DNA from: Stutzerimonas zhaodongensis
GTDB taxonomy: Bacteria > Pseudomonadota > Gammaproteobacteria > Pseudomonadales > Pseudomonadaceae
DNA: 64,000 nt
NCBI RefSeq assembly: GCF_003696365.1
Contig: NZ_RFFM01000006.1
Coordinates: forward strand, 147,028-211,027
Direction: 5' to 3'
Below the pieces are notes generated by a model. It did not search any database. It was not told the DNA's origin and was given only the letters and a program-made list of their open reading frames with translations. The translations under genes were made by a program, and so were the position numbers. The stretch's first letter is position 1, and every line of letters begins with the position of its first letter. Shown here piece by piece: positions 44,421 through 52,365 of this stretch.

Positions 44421-44643
44421 CCCCTTTCAGGAGGCCGAATGGAATCGCTGCGCAGAGGGGCGAGCGGCATGGATGCCGCGAGAGCCGTGAAGGGCCATGG
44501 ATGGCCCTTGCGCGGCGCCCCTCGGAGCAGCGATGGAATGAGGGAAGTCGAGCGAAGCGAGACCCGAATGTAGGGGCAAGACCTTTTGGTTCCTTTTGGG
44601 GCAATTGCCAAAAGGGACTCGCCCAGCAGGGCGAAACCAATGC
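44421..44643 (+). repeat. Dispersed ~225-bp intergenic repeat, copy D
   Basis: It runs from CCCCTTTCAGGAGGCCGAAT through CGAGCGGCATGGATGCCGCG and GAAGTCGAGCGAAGCGAGAC to CAGCAGGGCGAAACCAATG. It faces copy C head to head across ~250 bp, so the pair could form a long stem. Confidence 0.8.
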
Positions 44644-44782
44644 GTCGGGCTGCCAGGGCAATGGGCCTAGGGCACCAAACGTAAAAAGCTTCGCGAGCAA
44701 GGACTAGGCGTCCCCCTGCGCTCCTACAGAAAGGTCCGATGAGTGGGTTCAAGCGCGCGAAACCAGCATTCATCTCCGCCCC

Positions 44783-45538
44783 CTAAAACGGCTGAATACT
44801 GGTGGTCAGCGTACCCATCAACAACGCCCACCCATCCACCAACACAAAGATCATCAACTTGAACGGTAGCGAGATCATCATCGGCGACAACATCATCATG
44901 CCCATTGCCATCAACACGCTCGCCACCACCAGATCGATCACCAGAAACGGCACGAAAATCATGAAGCCCAGCTGAAATGCGGTCTTCAACTCGCTCAGCA
45001 CAAACGCCGGCAGCAGCAACGAGAAATCCAGGTCTTCGAGATTCTCGGGCACTTCCTCGCCAGCCAGCGCAACCATGGTTTCCAGCGCCGTCTTGTTGGT
45101 CTGCGCCAGCATGAAGCCGGAAAGGCTGCCCTTGGAGACTTCAAGCGCCTGCTCCAGACTGATCTCGTCGTTCTGGAAAGGCTCGAAAGCAGTACTGTGG
45201 ATTTCCTGCCAGACGGGGCGCATCACCAGCAGGGTGACGATCAGCGCGATGCCGATCAGTACCTGGTTCGGCGGGCTCTGCTGCAGGCCGATGGCCTGGC
45301 GCAGGATGGCCAGCACGATGATGAAGCGGGTAAAGCAGGTCATCATCATCAGCATCGCCGGCAGGAAGCCCAGCAGCGTCATGATGATCAGGATCTGCAG
45401 CTTGACGCTGAATTCCTGTCCGTTCTCGGTATCGTTCAGGTTGAACAGGGTGATCTCGCCACCGGCGGCGTGCGCCACCAGGGGGAACAGGCTGGCCAGC
45501 AGAATGCCCAGCAGAGACAGCCCGCGGCGCAGCTTCAT
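44783..45538 (-). CDS. fliP: Flagellar export gate protein FliP (lateral system)
   Basis: 251 residues from the ATG at 45538; an open frame of 55 codons upstream is antisense to FliN-type sequence and not part of it. A signal peptide ends near AHAAGG, followed by four transmembrane helices with conserved MMMTCFTRFIIVLAILRQAI and PFLVIDLVVASVLMAMGMMM. It is the core of the FliPQR gate. Start overlaps the fliN stop by 4 bases. Confidence 0.95.
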   Translation of the reverse strand: MKLRRGLSLLGILLASLFPLVAHAAGGEITLFNLNDTENGQEFSVKLQILIIMTLLGFLPAMLMMMTCFTRFIIVLAILRQAIGLQQSPPNQVLIGIALIVTLLVMRPVWQEIHSTAFEPFQNDEISLEQALEVSKGSLSGFMLAQTNKTALETMVALAGEEVPENLEDLDFSLLLPAFVLSELKTAFQLGFMIFVPFLVIDLVVASVLMAMGMMMLSPMMISLPFKLMIFVLVDGWALLMGTLTTSIQPF

Positions 45539-45906
45539 TGCGTCAGCGCATCCAGGCTGGTGCCGGACAGCTCGACGATGCGCAGGCCGTAGCTGCCATT
45601 GATCACCACCACTTCGGCCTTGGCGAACAAGGTGCCGTTGACCTTCACGTCCAGCGGCTCGCCAGCGACTTTGTCGAGCGCGATGACGCTGCTGGTGTCG
45701 CACTCCATCAGCTCCTTCAGCGAAATCTCCGCCGACGCCACTTCCAGGGTGACGTTGACCGGGATCTTGCCGAAGAAGCTCAGGTCCTGGCGCGGCGCCT
45801 GGGGCTGGGCTGCGGGCGCAGCGGCTGGCTCGTCGGTGGCGTCGAGGCTCAGATCGCCCTCATTGATGAGGTTCTCGAATTCGTTGTCGGACAGTTGACC
45901 GGTCAT
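45535..45906 (-). CDS. fliN: Flagellar motor switch protein FliN (lateral system)
   Basis: 123 residues. A disordered Ala/Pro-rich N-terminus precedes the SpoA/surface-presentation domain VNVTLEVASAEISLKELMEC, AGEPLDVKVNGTLFAKAEVV and SYGLRIVEL. It forms the lower C-ring with FliM. Overlaps both neighbours by 4 bases. Confidence 0.94.
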   Translation of the reverse strand: MTGQLSDNEFENLINEGDLSLDATDEPAAAPAAQPQAPRQDLSFFGKIPVNVTLEVASAEISLKELMECDTSSVIALDKVAGEPLDVKVNGTLFAKAEVVVINGSYGLRIVELSGTSLDALTQ

Positions 45907-46781
45907 TGGGATTTCACGCTTTCAAGTGAAGTGAGGTACAAGGCGCCGTCTTCTTCGAAGACAGTCCCCCGGAATAGCTTCTGTTGGTTGATGCGCACTT
46001 CGTAGCGGTCCATCGGGCGCACCATGAGGATGTCGTTGAGCTGCAAGCCAAGCACCTGCGACAGCGGCATCTGCACCGAGGCAACCACGCAATCGAGGCG
46101 GACAGGGAGATGCTGTATGTGGTCGACCGGGTTACCGGTCAGCCGGGTCGGCAGCGGGCCGGCCAGGCGCATGGTGAGTTCATCGACCAATTCGGTATCG
46201 AGATGAATGAAAATCGACGACCGGCTATTGGTCAGGTGGCTGATGTACTCGAACTCGGCAACATATTCCCAAGTTGTCTCTTCGTAATCATTTTCGTAGC
46301 GTTCGAGTTCACCAAATGGCTCACCGGATAATATCGAGCGCGCGAAGATATATGTCAGGTCCAGGCCCAGGCGATTACGCATCCGTTGTTCGGAGGTGCT
46401 GAGCGGAGGAGTGTCCTGATTCGGCACTATAGTGCCGCCGTAATAACACTCCAGTGCCTCGGTCAGTAATGCACGGTCAATGGAAAAACCAACTTTCCCC
46501 ATTGGCGAACGGTAAATGCAGTCCGGCCCCTGTTTATTGGGTTCCTGCACGTCGACCTTGCTCAGCTCGAGGCTTATCCGGTAATTGCGCAGGAAGTAAT
46601 CCCCCATCAAGCGGGGATTCTTGTTGGTGGTTTCCTTGATGAACTGAGGAATCTTGTGGTGATGCCGCCCAAGCTTCTGCGGTTTCAATACAGTCAGGCT
46701 TTGGGCGGGCACGCCATGGTGGACTTTTGAATTGCCAGACATGTTGTGAACTGTATTTCCTGGTTCTTGCACGGACGGCAT
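45903..46781 (-). CDS. fliM: Flagellar motor switch protein FliM, divergent lateral type
   Basis: 292 residues from the ATG at 46781; ATG at 46742 (MSGNSKVHHG) is an alternative start. The middle domain (~90-215) and C-terminal SpoA domain (VRLDCVVASVQMPLSQVLGL, MVRPMDRYEVRINQQKLFRG) identify it as FliM. The N-terminal CheY-binding motif of ordinary FliM (LSQ-EIDALL) is absent; the N-terminus is short, basic and His-rich. Codon use in the 5' half is noticeably AT-richer than in neighbouring genes. First gene of the minus-strand operon, divergent from lafK. Confidence 0.9.
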   Translation of the reverse strand: MPSVQEPGNTVHNMSGNSKVHHGVPAQSLTVLKPQKLGRHHHKIPQFIKETTNKNPRLMGDYFLRNYRISLELSKVDVQEPNKQGPDCIYRSPMGKVGFSIDRALLTEALECYYGGTIVPNQDTPPLSTSEQRMRNRLGLDLTYIFARSILSGEPFGELERYENDYEETTWEYVAEFEYISHLTNSRSSIFIHLDTELVDELTMRLAGPLPTRLTGNPVDHIQHLPVRLDCVVASVQMPLSQVLGLQLNDILMVRPMDRYEVRINQQKLFRGTVFEEDGALYLTSLESVKSQ

Positions 46782-47176
46782 CGCCGCAAGCGCGAATATA
46801 AGCAGAAGGTCGTTTGGCCAGGGCGGGGTTTAACGGGCCTTAGGTCACAGGCACGGCTCTAGCGTGCCACCACTCTAGGCTTGGGCGCGAGGGATGATTA
46901 AATCAATAGGTATCAATTGATCTTTTTTGAGATCACTGACGGGCATTTGATTTAATTTTAGAGGAACTGATTGGGCAGTTCCGGGCGGGCTTGTTAGCGT
47001 GCGCGCAGTTGTTTCGAGGACAGTCGGATGTTGGTTCTTCTTGCACGGCGAGTTGGACAGACAGGGCGACCAAAGTTCCGAAAGACTTAAATAATTTTTT
47101 AGCGATCCGGCGTTGTGCTCGAGCGACAGGCGTAAACAGCGCCAAGGTGGTCCCATTGAAAAGTGTCAGTCATGCA
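46782..47176. promoter_or_regulatory. 395-bp AT-rich divergent control region fliM / lafK
   Basis: This spacer is much richer in A/T than its surroundings, especially 46895-46965 (ATTAAATCAATAGGTATCAA and TTTGATTTAATTTTAGAGG). It must carry the promoters of the fliM operon and of lafK. A sigma-54-like element on the plus strand is listed separately; on the minus strand TGGCACGCTAGAGCC has the -24 box but the -12 GC is one base too close. Confidence 0.5.
46849..46864 (+). promoter_or_regulatory. Possible sigma-54 promoter upstream of lafK
   Basis: AGGCACGGCTCTAGCG has GG and GC exactly 10 bp apart and keeps GGCACG, but its flanks deviate from consensus (AGG for TGG, TAGCG for TTGCW). It would give a ~300-base leader to lafK. 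Weak evidence. Confidence 0.25.
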
Positions 47177-48562
47177 ATGAACTACTCCCGTGAAGAGCTT
47201 TTTGCTCCGGCGCCGGCGCGAAACAAAATCGTGATTGTCGGTAATGCCGACGAATCAGGCTGTGACTTTCTTAATGCAGGGTTGCGCAAGGAAGGCTGTG
47301 CGGTCTTTTCATATGCCAGCCTTAACGAGTTGGACGGCGCGGCGCTAAAGGACGCTTCGCTGGTTTTCATATTTATCGGCGGATTATCCGATCAAGCCTT
47401 ATATGCACAGGTTGATTCGCTGATACGTCGCGGACGTGCGATCAGTGTTATTCCGGTCGTTCAATATGCAGATCAGGCAAAAGCAGCCGCGTTACTCGAA
47501 TTGGGTTGCGTTGATTACTTATTGTCGCCGTTCAGCGAAAGTCAGCTGGGCGCACTGTTGCGTCGCCAGGAGTTTGCCGGCGCTGCCCAGGAAAGTTTCG
47601 TGTCCTGCTCTCAGGCCGGGCGTCGTCTGTTGGCAATGGCGCAGCGCGTGTCGCTGACCCGCGCGCCGATCCTCATTACTGGCGAGACCGGCACCGGCAA
47701 GGAGCTGATGGCTCGCTACATTCACCGCTTTTCGGCCAGCGCCGATGCACCCTTTATTGCAGTGAACTGCGCGGCGATCCCCGAGCAGATGCTCGAATCC
47801 ATCCTGTTCGGTCACGAGAAGGGTGCCTTCACTGGCGCGGTGACCGCCCAGCCCGGCAAGTTCGAGCTGGCCAATGGCGGCACCTTGTTGCTCGACGAGA
47901 TTGGCGAGCTGCCGCTGGGGCTGCAGGCCAAGCTACTGCGCGTGCTGCAGGAGCAGCGCGTGGAGCGCCTGGGCGGCCGCAGAGAAATCGAACTCAACGT
48001 GCGCATCATCGCCGCCACCAACCGGGACCTGCAGCTGGAAGTCGCCGAAGGGCGTTTCCGTGCCGACCTGATGTTTCGTCTCGACGTGCTGCCACTGCAT
48101 ATCAGCCCGCTGCGCGAGCGCAAGGAAGACGTGCTGCCACTGGCGCGGCGTTTCGTTGCCAAGTACGCCCCACAGGAAGCCGGCGAAGACCTGTTCACTG
48201 CCGATGCCTGCCGCGCGCTGATGCTGCACGACTGGCCGGGCAACGCGCGCGAACTGGAGAACACCGTCCAGCGCGCACTGGTGCTGCGTAACGGCCTGTT
48301 CATCCAGCCGCAGGATCTGGGACTTGCAATGCCGACACAGGCCGAAGTGCGCGTGGAGATACCACAACCCCTATTCGCCGAGAGCGGAAAAGCCGCCCTG
48401 CGCGCCAGTGGCAAGTGGGCCGAGTACCAGCATGTGATCGACACCATTCGCAGGTTCGACGGGCACAAGACCAAGGCTGCTGCCAGCCTCGGGATGACCT
48501 CGCGCGCCTTGCGCTACCGCCTCAATGCCATGCGCGAGCAGGGCATTGAGCTGAATTTCTGA
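47177..48562 (+). CDS. lafK: Sigma-54-dependent lateral flagellar activator LafK
   Basis: 461 residues from the ATG at 47177 ([20 protein letters not shown]); an open frame continues upstream through the AT-rich control region but has no family resemblance. The N-terminal ~120 residues have a receiver-like fold without the phosphoacceptor Asp (strand 3 reads [10 protein letters not shown]), as in LafK/FleQ-type activators. The AAA+ domain has Walker A GETGTGKE, the sigma-54 contact GAFTGA, and [10 protein letters not shown]. The C-terminal Fis-type helix-turn-helix includes [20 protein letters not shown]. It should act as master activator of the lateral flagellar genes. Confidence 0.92.
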   Translation: MNYSREELFAPAPARNKIVIVGNADESGCDFLNAGLRKEGCAVFSYASLNELDGAALKDASLVFIFIGGLSDQALYAQVDSLIRRGRAISVIPVVQYADQAKAAALLELGCVDYLLSPFSESQLGALLRRQEFAGAAQESFVSCSQAGRRLLAMAQRVSLTRAPILITGETGTGKELMARYIHRFSASADAPFIAVNCAAIPEQMLESILFGHEKGAFTGAVTAQPGKFELANGGTLLLDEIGELPLGLQAKLLRVLQEQRVERLGGRREIELNVRIIAATNRDLQLEVAEGRFRADLMFRLDVLPLHISPLRERKEDVLPLARRFVAKYAPQEAGEDLFTADACRALMLHDWPGNARELENTVQRALVLRNGLFIQPQDLGLAMPTQAEVRVEIPQPLFAESGKAALRASGKWAEYQHVIDTIRRFDGHKTKAAASLGMTSRALRYRLNAMREQGIELNF

Positions 48563-48599
48563 TGCAGACACTTTTATTGCCGAACAGGGGAAGCCAGCG

Positions 48600-48920
48600 A
48601 TGAGTTCAATCATGCAGGTGCAACAGGATTTGCTGGGCCGGATGCAGCAGCTTCAGGGTGTCGCCGCCAACCCCGTGATCAAGCCAGCTGACGAGGCTTC
48701 GCCGGACGCGGGCGGGCTGTTCATGTCCGCGATGCGCTCGGTCGACACCCAGCAGCATCAGGCAAGCGCTGCCATGGCGGCGGTGGACAGTGGCAAGAGC
48801 GACGATCTGGTCGGGGCGATGATCGACAGCCAGAAGGCCAGCGTGTCGTTCTCCGCCCTGCTGCAAGTGCGCAACAAACTGACCACGGCGTTCGATGACG
48901 TCATGAGAATGCCGCTGTGA
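48600..48920 (+). CDS. fliE: Flagellar hook-basal body protein FliE (lateral system)
   Basis: 106 residues with the FliE C-terminal helix pattern DSQKASVSFSALLQVRNKLT and FDDVMRMPL at the end. It joins the MS ring to the rod and is exported early. It lies 37 bp after lafK and 20 bp before fliF. Confidence 0.93.
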   Translation: MSSIMQVQQDLLGRMQQLQGVAANPVIKPADEASPDAGGLFMSAMRSVDTQQHQASAAMAAVDSGKSDDLVGAMIDSQKASVSFSALLQVRNKLTTAFDDVMRMPL

Positions 48921-48940
48921 CCGAGCGTGAGAGCTAAGCC

Positions 48941-50620
48941 GTGTTTGAAAAACTGAAAAGCAGAATGCCAGCCGGCGGCCTTCAACTCGACCCGCGGGTG
49001 ACGCTCGCCGGCATGGCAGTGATTGCCGCCGCGCTGGCAGTTGCCGTGGCCTTTTACCTGTGGCGCGACAACGGCTCGTTCCGCCCGCTGCATGGCGCAG
49101 GCGAAGCCTTTCCGGTTGCCGAGGTGATGCAGGTGCTCGACGGCGAGGCGGTGCAATACCGCATCCATCCGCAGAGTGGGCAGATCCTGGTGCGCGAGGA
49201 CCAGCTGTCCCGTGCCCGCATGCTGCTGGCGGCCAAAGGCGTGAAAGTGGCGCTGCCGGCCGGTTACGAGCTGTTCGACAAGGAGGAGCCTTTGGGCACC
49301 AGCCAGTTCGTTCAGGACGTGCGCCTCAAGCGCAGCCTGGAGGGAGAACTGGCGCGCACCGTGATGTCGCTCAAGGGTGTTCAACATGCCCGCGTACACC
49401 TGGCGCAGGAAGAGAACAGCTCTTTCGTCATCAGCAAGCGTGCGCCCACCAAGGCCTCGGTGATGCTGCAACTGGAGCCCGGCTACAAGCTCGGCGCCGA
49501 TCAGGTCGGCGCAATCGTCAATCTGGTGGCTGGCAGCGTGCCTAACCTCAAGGCCGAAGATGTCGGTGTGGTCGATCAGTACGGCGCGTTGCTGTCGCGT
49601 GGTCTGAACGTAGGCGGCGGTCCCGCGCAGAACTGGGGCGCCGTAGAGGACTACCAGCAGAAGGCGGTCGCCAACATCGAGCAGGTGCTGGCACCTGTGT
49701 TGGGTAACGGCAACTACCGTATCAGCGTTGCGGCCGACATCGACTTCAGCCAGAAGGAAGAGACCTTCCAGGCTTATGGCGAAACGCCACGTCTGCGCCG
49801 CGAAGTCCTGAGCAACGAGAGTGCCCTGGACCAGCTGGCACTGGGCATTCCGGGCTCGTTGGCCAATCGTCCGGTTGCCCCGCCGAAAGAGGGCGAGGAC
49901 CCCGCCGCGGCCAAGAATGAAACCAAGGGCGCCACGTCCTTGCGCGAAGAATCCAACCGGCAGATGGATTACGACCAGAGCGTGGTGCACGTCAAACACG
50001 CAGGCTTCGCCCTACGTCAGCAGAGCGTTGCAGTGGTGCTCAATGCCGCTGCTGCGCCGGAAGGCGGCTGGAGTGAAGAAGCGCGCGCTCAACTTGAAGC
50101 GATGGTGCGCAGCGCCGTTGGCTTCAAGCAGGAGCGCGGTGATTTGATCACCCTCAGCGTGCTGCCTTTCGCCGCGGTGGACACCGTTACGCAAGAAGTG
50201 CCCTGGTGGGAAAACACTCAGGTACATGCGCTGGCCAAGCTTGCGCTGGCCGGTCTGATTGCCCTGCTGCTGTTGCTGATCGTGGTCCGACCGGCAGTGC
50301 GCAGCCTTACCCAGCGCAGCGCCCCGGCGGAAGCTGACGCAGTTGCCCTTGAAGGCACCCTGGCAGCCATGCCGCTGGCGACGCCGATCGAAGCCGAGGC
50401 TCGAGCAGCACTGGCGAGCCCACGTGCCAGCGGCGACGGTATCCATATTTTCGGAGAGCTCAATCCGCTCTCGGAGATCCGCCTGCCAGCACCGGGATCA
50501 GGGCTGGAGCTACAAATCGAGCACTTGCAGATGCTCGCCAAGAACGACCCGGAGCGTGTTTCGGAAGTCATCAAGCATTGGATAGGCCGCAATGAAAGAG
50601 ACCTCAACCCAGCCAGCTGA
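48941..50620 (+). CDS. fliF: Flagellar MS-ring protein FliF (lateral system)
   Basis: 559 residues starting at GTG 48941 (MFEKLKSRMP). Two transmembrane helices (~27-45 and ~430-450) flank the periplasmic ring-building domains; ARVHLAQEENSSFV and LKAEDVGVVDQYGALLSRGL are conserved. The C-terminal tail NDPERVSEVIKHWIGRNER is the FliG-binding peptide. It overlaps fliG by 29 bases. Confidence 0.95.
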   Translation: MFEKLKSRMPAGGLQLDPRVTLAGMAVIAAALAVAVAFYLWRDNGSFRPLHGAGEAFPVAEVMQVLDGEAVQYRIHPQSGQILVREDQLSRARMLLAAKGVKVALPAGYELFDKEEPLGTSQFVQDVRLKRSLEGELARTVMSLKGVQHARVHLAQEENSSFVISKRAPTKASVMLQLEPGYKLGADQVGAIVNLVAGSVPNLKAEDVGVVDQYGALLSRGLNVGGGPAQNWGAVEDYQQKAVANIEQVLAPVLGNGNYRISVAADIDFSQKEETFQAYGETPRLRREVLSNESALDQLALGIPGSLANRPVAPPKEGEDPAAAKNETKGATSLREESNRQMDYDQSVVHVKHAGFALRQQSVAVVLNAAAAPEGGWSEEARAQLEAMVRSAVGFKQERGDLITLSVLPFAAVDTVTQEVPWWENTQVHALAKLALAGLIALLLLLIVVRPAVRSLTQRSAPAEADAVALEGTLAAMPLATPIEAEARAALASPRASGDGIHIFGELNPLSEIRLPAPGSGLELQIEHLQMLAKNDPERVSEVIKHWIGRNERDLNPAS

Positions 50621-51659
50621 GTCGGTTACCGGCTCGAGCAAGGAAATCAAGGCGCGCCCGGTGCAGTTGCGCTCGGTGAGTTCGCTGGACCAGGCGGCGA
50701 TCCTCATGCTGAGCATGGGCGACGATATCTCCGCGGGCATCCTGCGTAACTTCACGCGTGAAGAGATCATCAGCATCAGCCAGGCGATGGCGCGTCTGTC
50801 CAACGTCAAGCAGCCGATGGTTTCCGATGTGATCAGCCGCTTCTTCGACGACTACAAGGAGCAGAGCAGCATCAAGGGCGCTTCGCGTACCTATCTGTCA
50901 GGCATGCTCGGCAAGGCGCTGGGCGGCGACATCACCCGCTCGCTGCTCGATTCCATCTATGGCGAGGAGATTCGCGCCAAGATGGCGAAGATGGAGTGGC
51001 TCGATCCAAAGCAGTTCGCCGCACTGATCGCCAAAGAACACGCGCAGATGCAGGCGGTGTTTCTTGCCTTTCTGCCGCCAGGCATGGCTACCGATGTGCT
51101 CGAGTGCATGCCCGCCGAGCGCCAGGACGAATTGCTCTACCGCATCGCGAACCTCAACGAGGTCAACAGCGACGTCATCGCCGAGCTGGAACAGCTCATC
51201 GATCGCAGCCTGCAGGTGCTCTCGAATCAGGGCTCGCAGGTGCGCGGCGTGAAGCAGGCGGCGGACATCATGAACCGCTTCAAGGGCAACCGTGACCAGA
51301 TGTTCGAGTTGCTGCGCGCGCATAACGAAGAGCTGGTCGGCAAGATCGAGGATGAAATGTATGACTTCTTCATCCTTTCGCGGCAGAACCCGGACGTGCT
51401 GCAGACCCTGCTGGAAGTGATTCCGCTGGAGGAATGGGTCGTCGCGCTCAAAGGCGCCGAGCCTGCGTTGGTCAAGGCCGTCCAGGCTGCGATGCCCAAG
51501 CGTCAGGCGCAGCAGATGGAATCGATCAACCGCCGTCAGGGCCCGGTGCCGCTGAGTCGTGTAGAGCAGGTGCGCAAGGACATCATGGCCGTGGTCCGTG
51601 ACATGTCCAACGAAGGCGACCTGCAGGTTCAGCTCTTCCGCGAACAGACGGTCGAGTAA
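50592..51659 (+). CDS. fliG: Flagellar motor switch protein FliG (lateral system)
   Basis: 355 residues. After a ~30-residue polar leader the three armadillo-like domains follow: SSLDQAAILMLSMGDDISAG (FliF contact), the EHAQMQAVFLAFLPPGMATD middle domain with the EHPQ-like motif reading EHAQ, and the torque domain VVALKGAEPALVKAVQAAMP. The start lies inside the 3' end of fliF. Confidence 0.95.
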   Translation: MKETSTQPAESVTGSSKEIKARPVQLRSVSSLDQAAILMLSMGDDISAGILRNFTREEIISISQAMARLSNVKQPMVSDVISRFFDDYKEQSSIKGASRTYLSGMLGKALGGDITRSLLDSIYGEEIRAKMAKMEWLDPKQFAALIAKEHAQMQAVFLAFLPPGMATDVLECMPAERQDELLYRIANLNEVNSDVIAELEQLIDRSLQVLSNQGSQVRGVKQAADIMNRFKGNRDQMFELLRAHNEELVGKIEDEMYDFFILSRQNPDVLQTLLEVIPLEEWVVALKGAEPALVKAVQAAMPKRQAQQMESINRRQGPVPLSRVEQVRKDIMAVVRDMSNEGDLQVQLFREQTVE

Positions 51660-51665
51660 GCGCCA

Positions 51666-52364
51666 ATGAGCATCAAGGTAATCAAGGGTGAGGGCCGCTC
51701 GTGGCGCCCGTTCCGCTTTCCGCCGCGCGTGCGTACCGCGGCGGAGCTGGCCGACAGCATGGCTGGCGACCCGGCAGCGTTGCAACGTGCGGTCGCCGAT
51801 GGCTTTCAGGAAGGCATCGACAAGGGCTACGAGCGGGGGCTGGAGCAGGGCCGCGAAGCCGGGCACCGTGAAGGCTTCGAGCGGGGTATCGAGGACGGCA
51901 AGGCCATCGGTCGTGAAGAAGGCCGCGTTCAGGGCCGTCGCGCATTCGACGAAGCGGCCCGCCCCATGGATGCGCTGGTCGAGCGTTTCGACGGCTTTCG
52001 TCAGGAGTTCGAGCAGGCGCGACGTGAGCAGCTGCTGGAACTGGTCCAGAAAGTCTCCAAGCAGGTGATCCGCTGCGAGCTGACCTTGCACCCGACGCAA
52101 CTGCTGACCCTGGCCGAGGAAGCCTTGGCTGCCATGCCGGGCGACCAGGAGGATGTGCGCATCCTGCTCAACCCGGAAGAATGCACACGGATCAAGGAAC
52201 TGGCGCCCGAGCGCGCGGCGAACTGGCGGCTGGTGCCGGATGAAAAGCTGGCACTCGGCGAATGTCGCGTGATCACGGCCCAGGCCGAAGCCGACATCGG
52301 CTGTCAGCAGCGCCTGGATTCATGCATGGATACGCTGGCCGACCACATCCGGGCGCAAGCCTGA
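51666..52364 (+). CDS. fliH: Flagellar export ATPase regulator FliH (lateral system)
   Basis: 232 residues. A central GxxxG-rich helical stretch (GFQEGIDKGYERGLEQGREA, repeating every 4 residues) is a FliH hallmark. The C-terminal domain (~130-230) resembles V-ATPase subunit E and binds FliI. It lies 6 bp after fliG and 1 bp before fliI. Confidence 0.93.
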   Translation: MSIKVIKGEGRSWRPFRFPPRVRTAAELADSMAGDPAALQRAVADGFQEGIDKGYERGLEQGREAGHREGFERGIEDGKAIGREEGRVQGRRAFDEAARPMDALVERFDGFRQEFEQARREQLLELVQKVSKQVIRCELTLHPTQLLTLAEEALAAMPGDQEDVRILLNPEECTRIKELAPERAANWRLVPDEKLALGECRVITAQAEADIGCQQRLDSCMDTLADHIRAQA

Positions 52365-52365
52365 T

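Larger units (their letters stand above)
43680..44782. other. 1.1-kb repeat-filled interruption between fliP and fliQ
   Basis: No credible gene is seen. Contents in plus-strand order: a REP palindrome at 43734-43757, dispersed repeat copy C (43946-44169, inverted), a 250-bp centre with TTTTCCACCCTACGAA-type intergenic sequence, and dispersed repeat copy D (44421-44643). A 366-codon open frame across the region is made of repeat sequence in a non-coding frame and looks spurious. Confidence 0.7.

Noticed and set aside
43673..44773. 366-codon minus-strand open frame between fliQ and fliP
   Set aside because: Built from the inverted dispersed repeats and REP sequence; the same peptide fragments recur at 32 kb in non-coding context.
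46855..46880. Sigma-54-like TGGCACGCTAGAGCC on the minus strand before fliM
   Set aside because: The spacing between GG and GC is 9 instead of 10 bp, which normally abolishes RpoN recognition.
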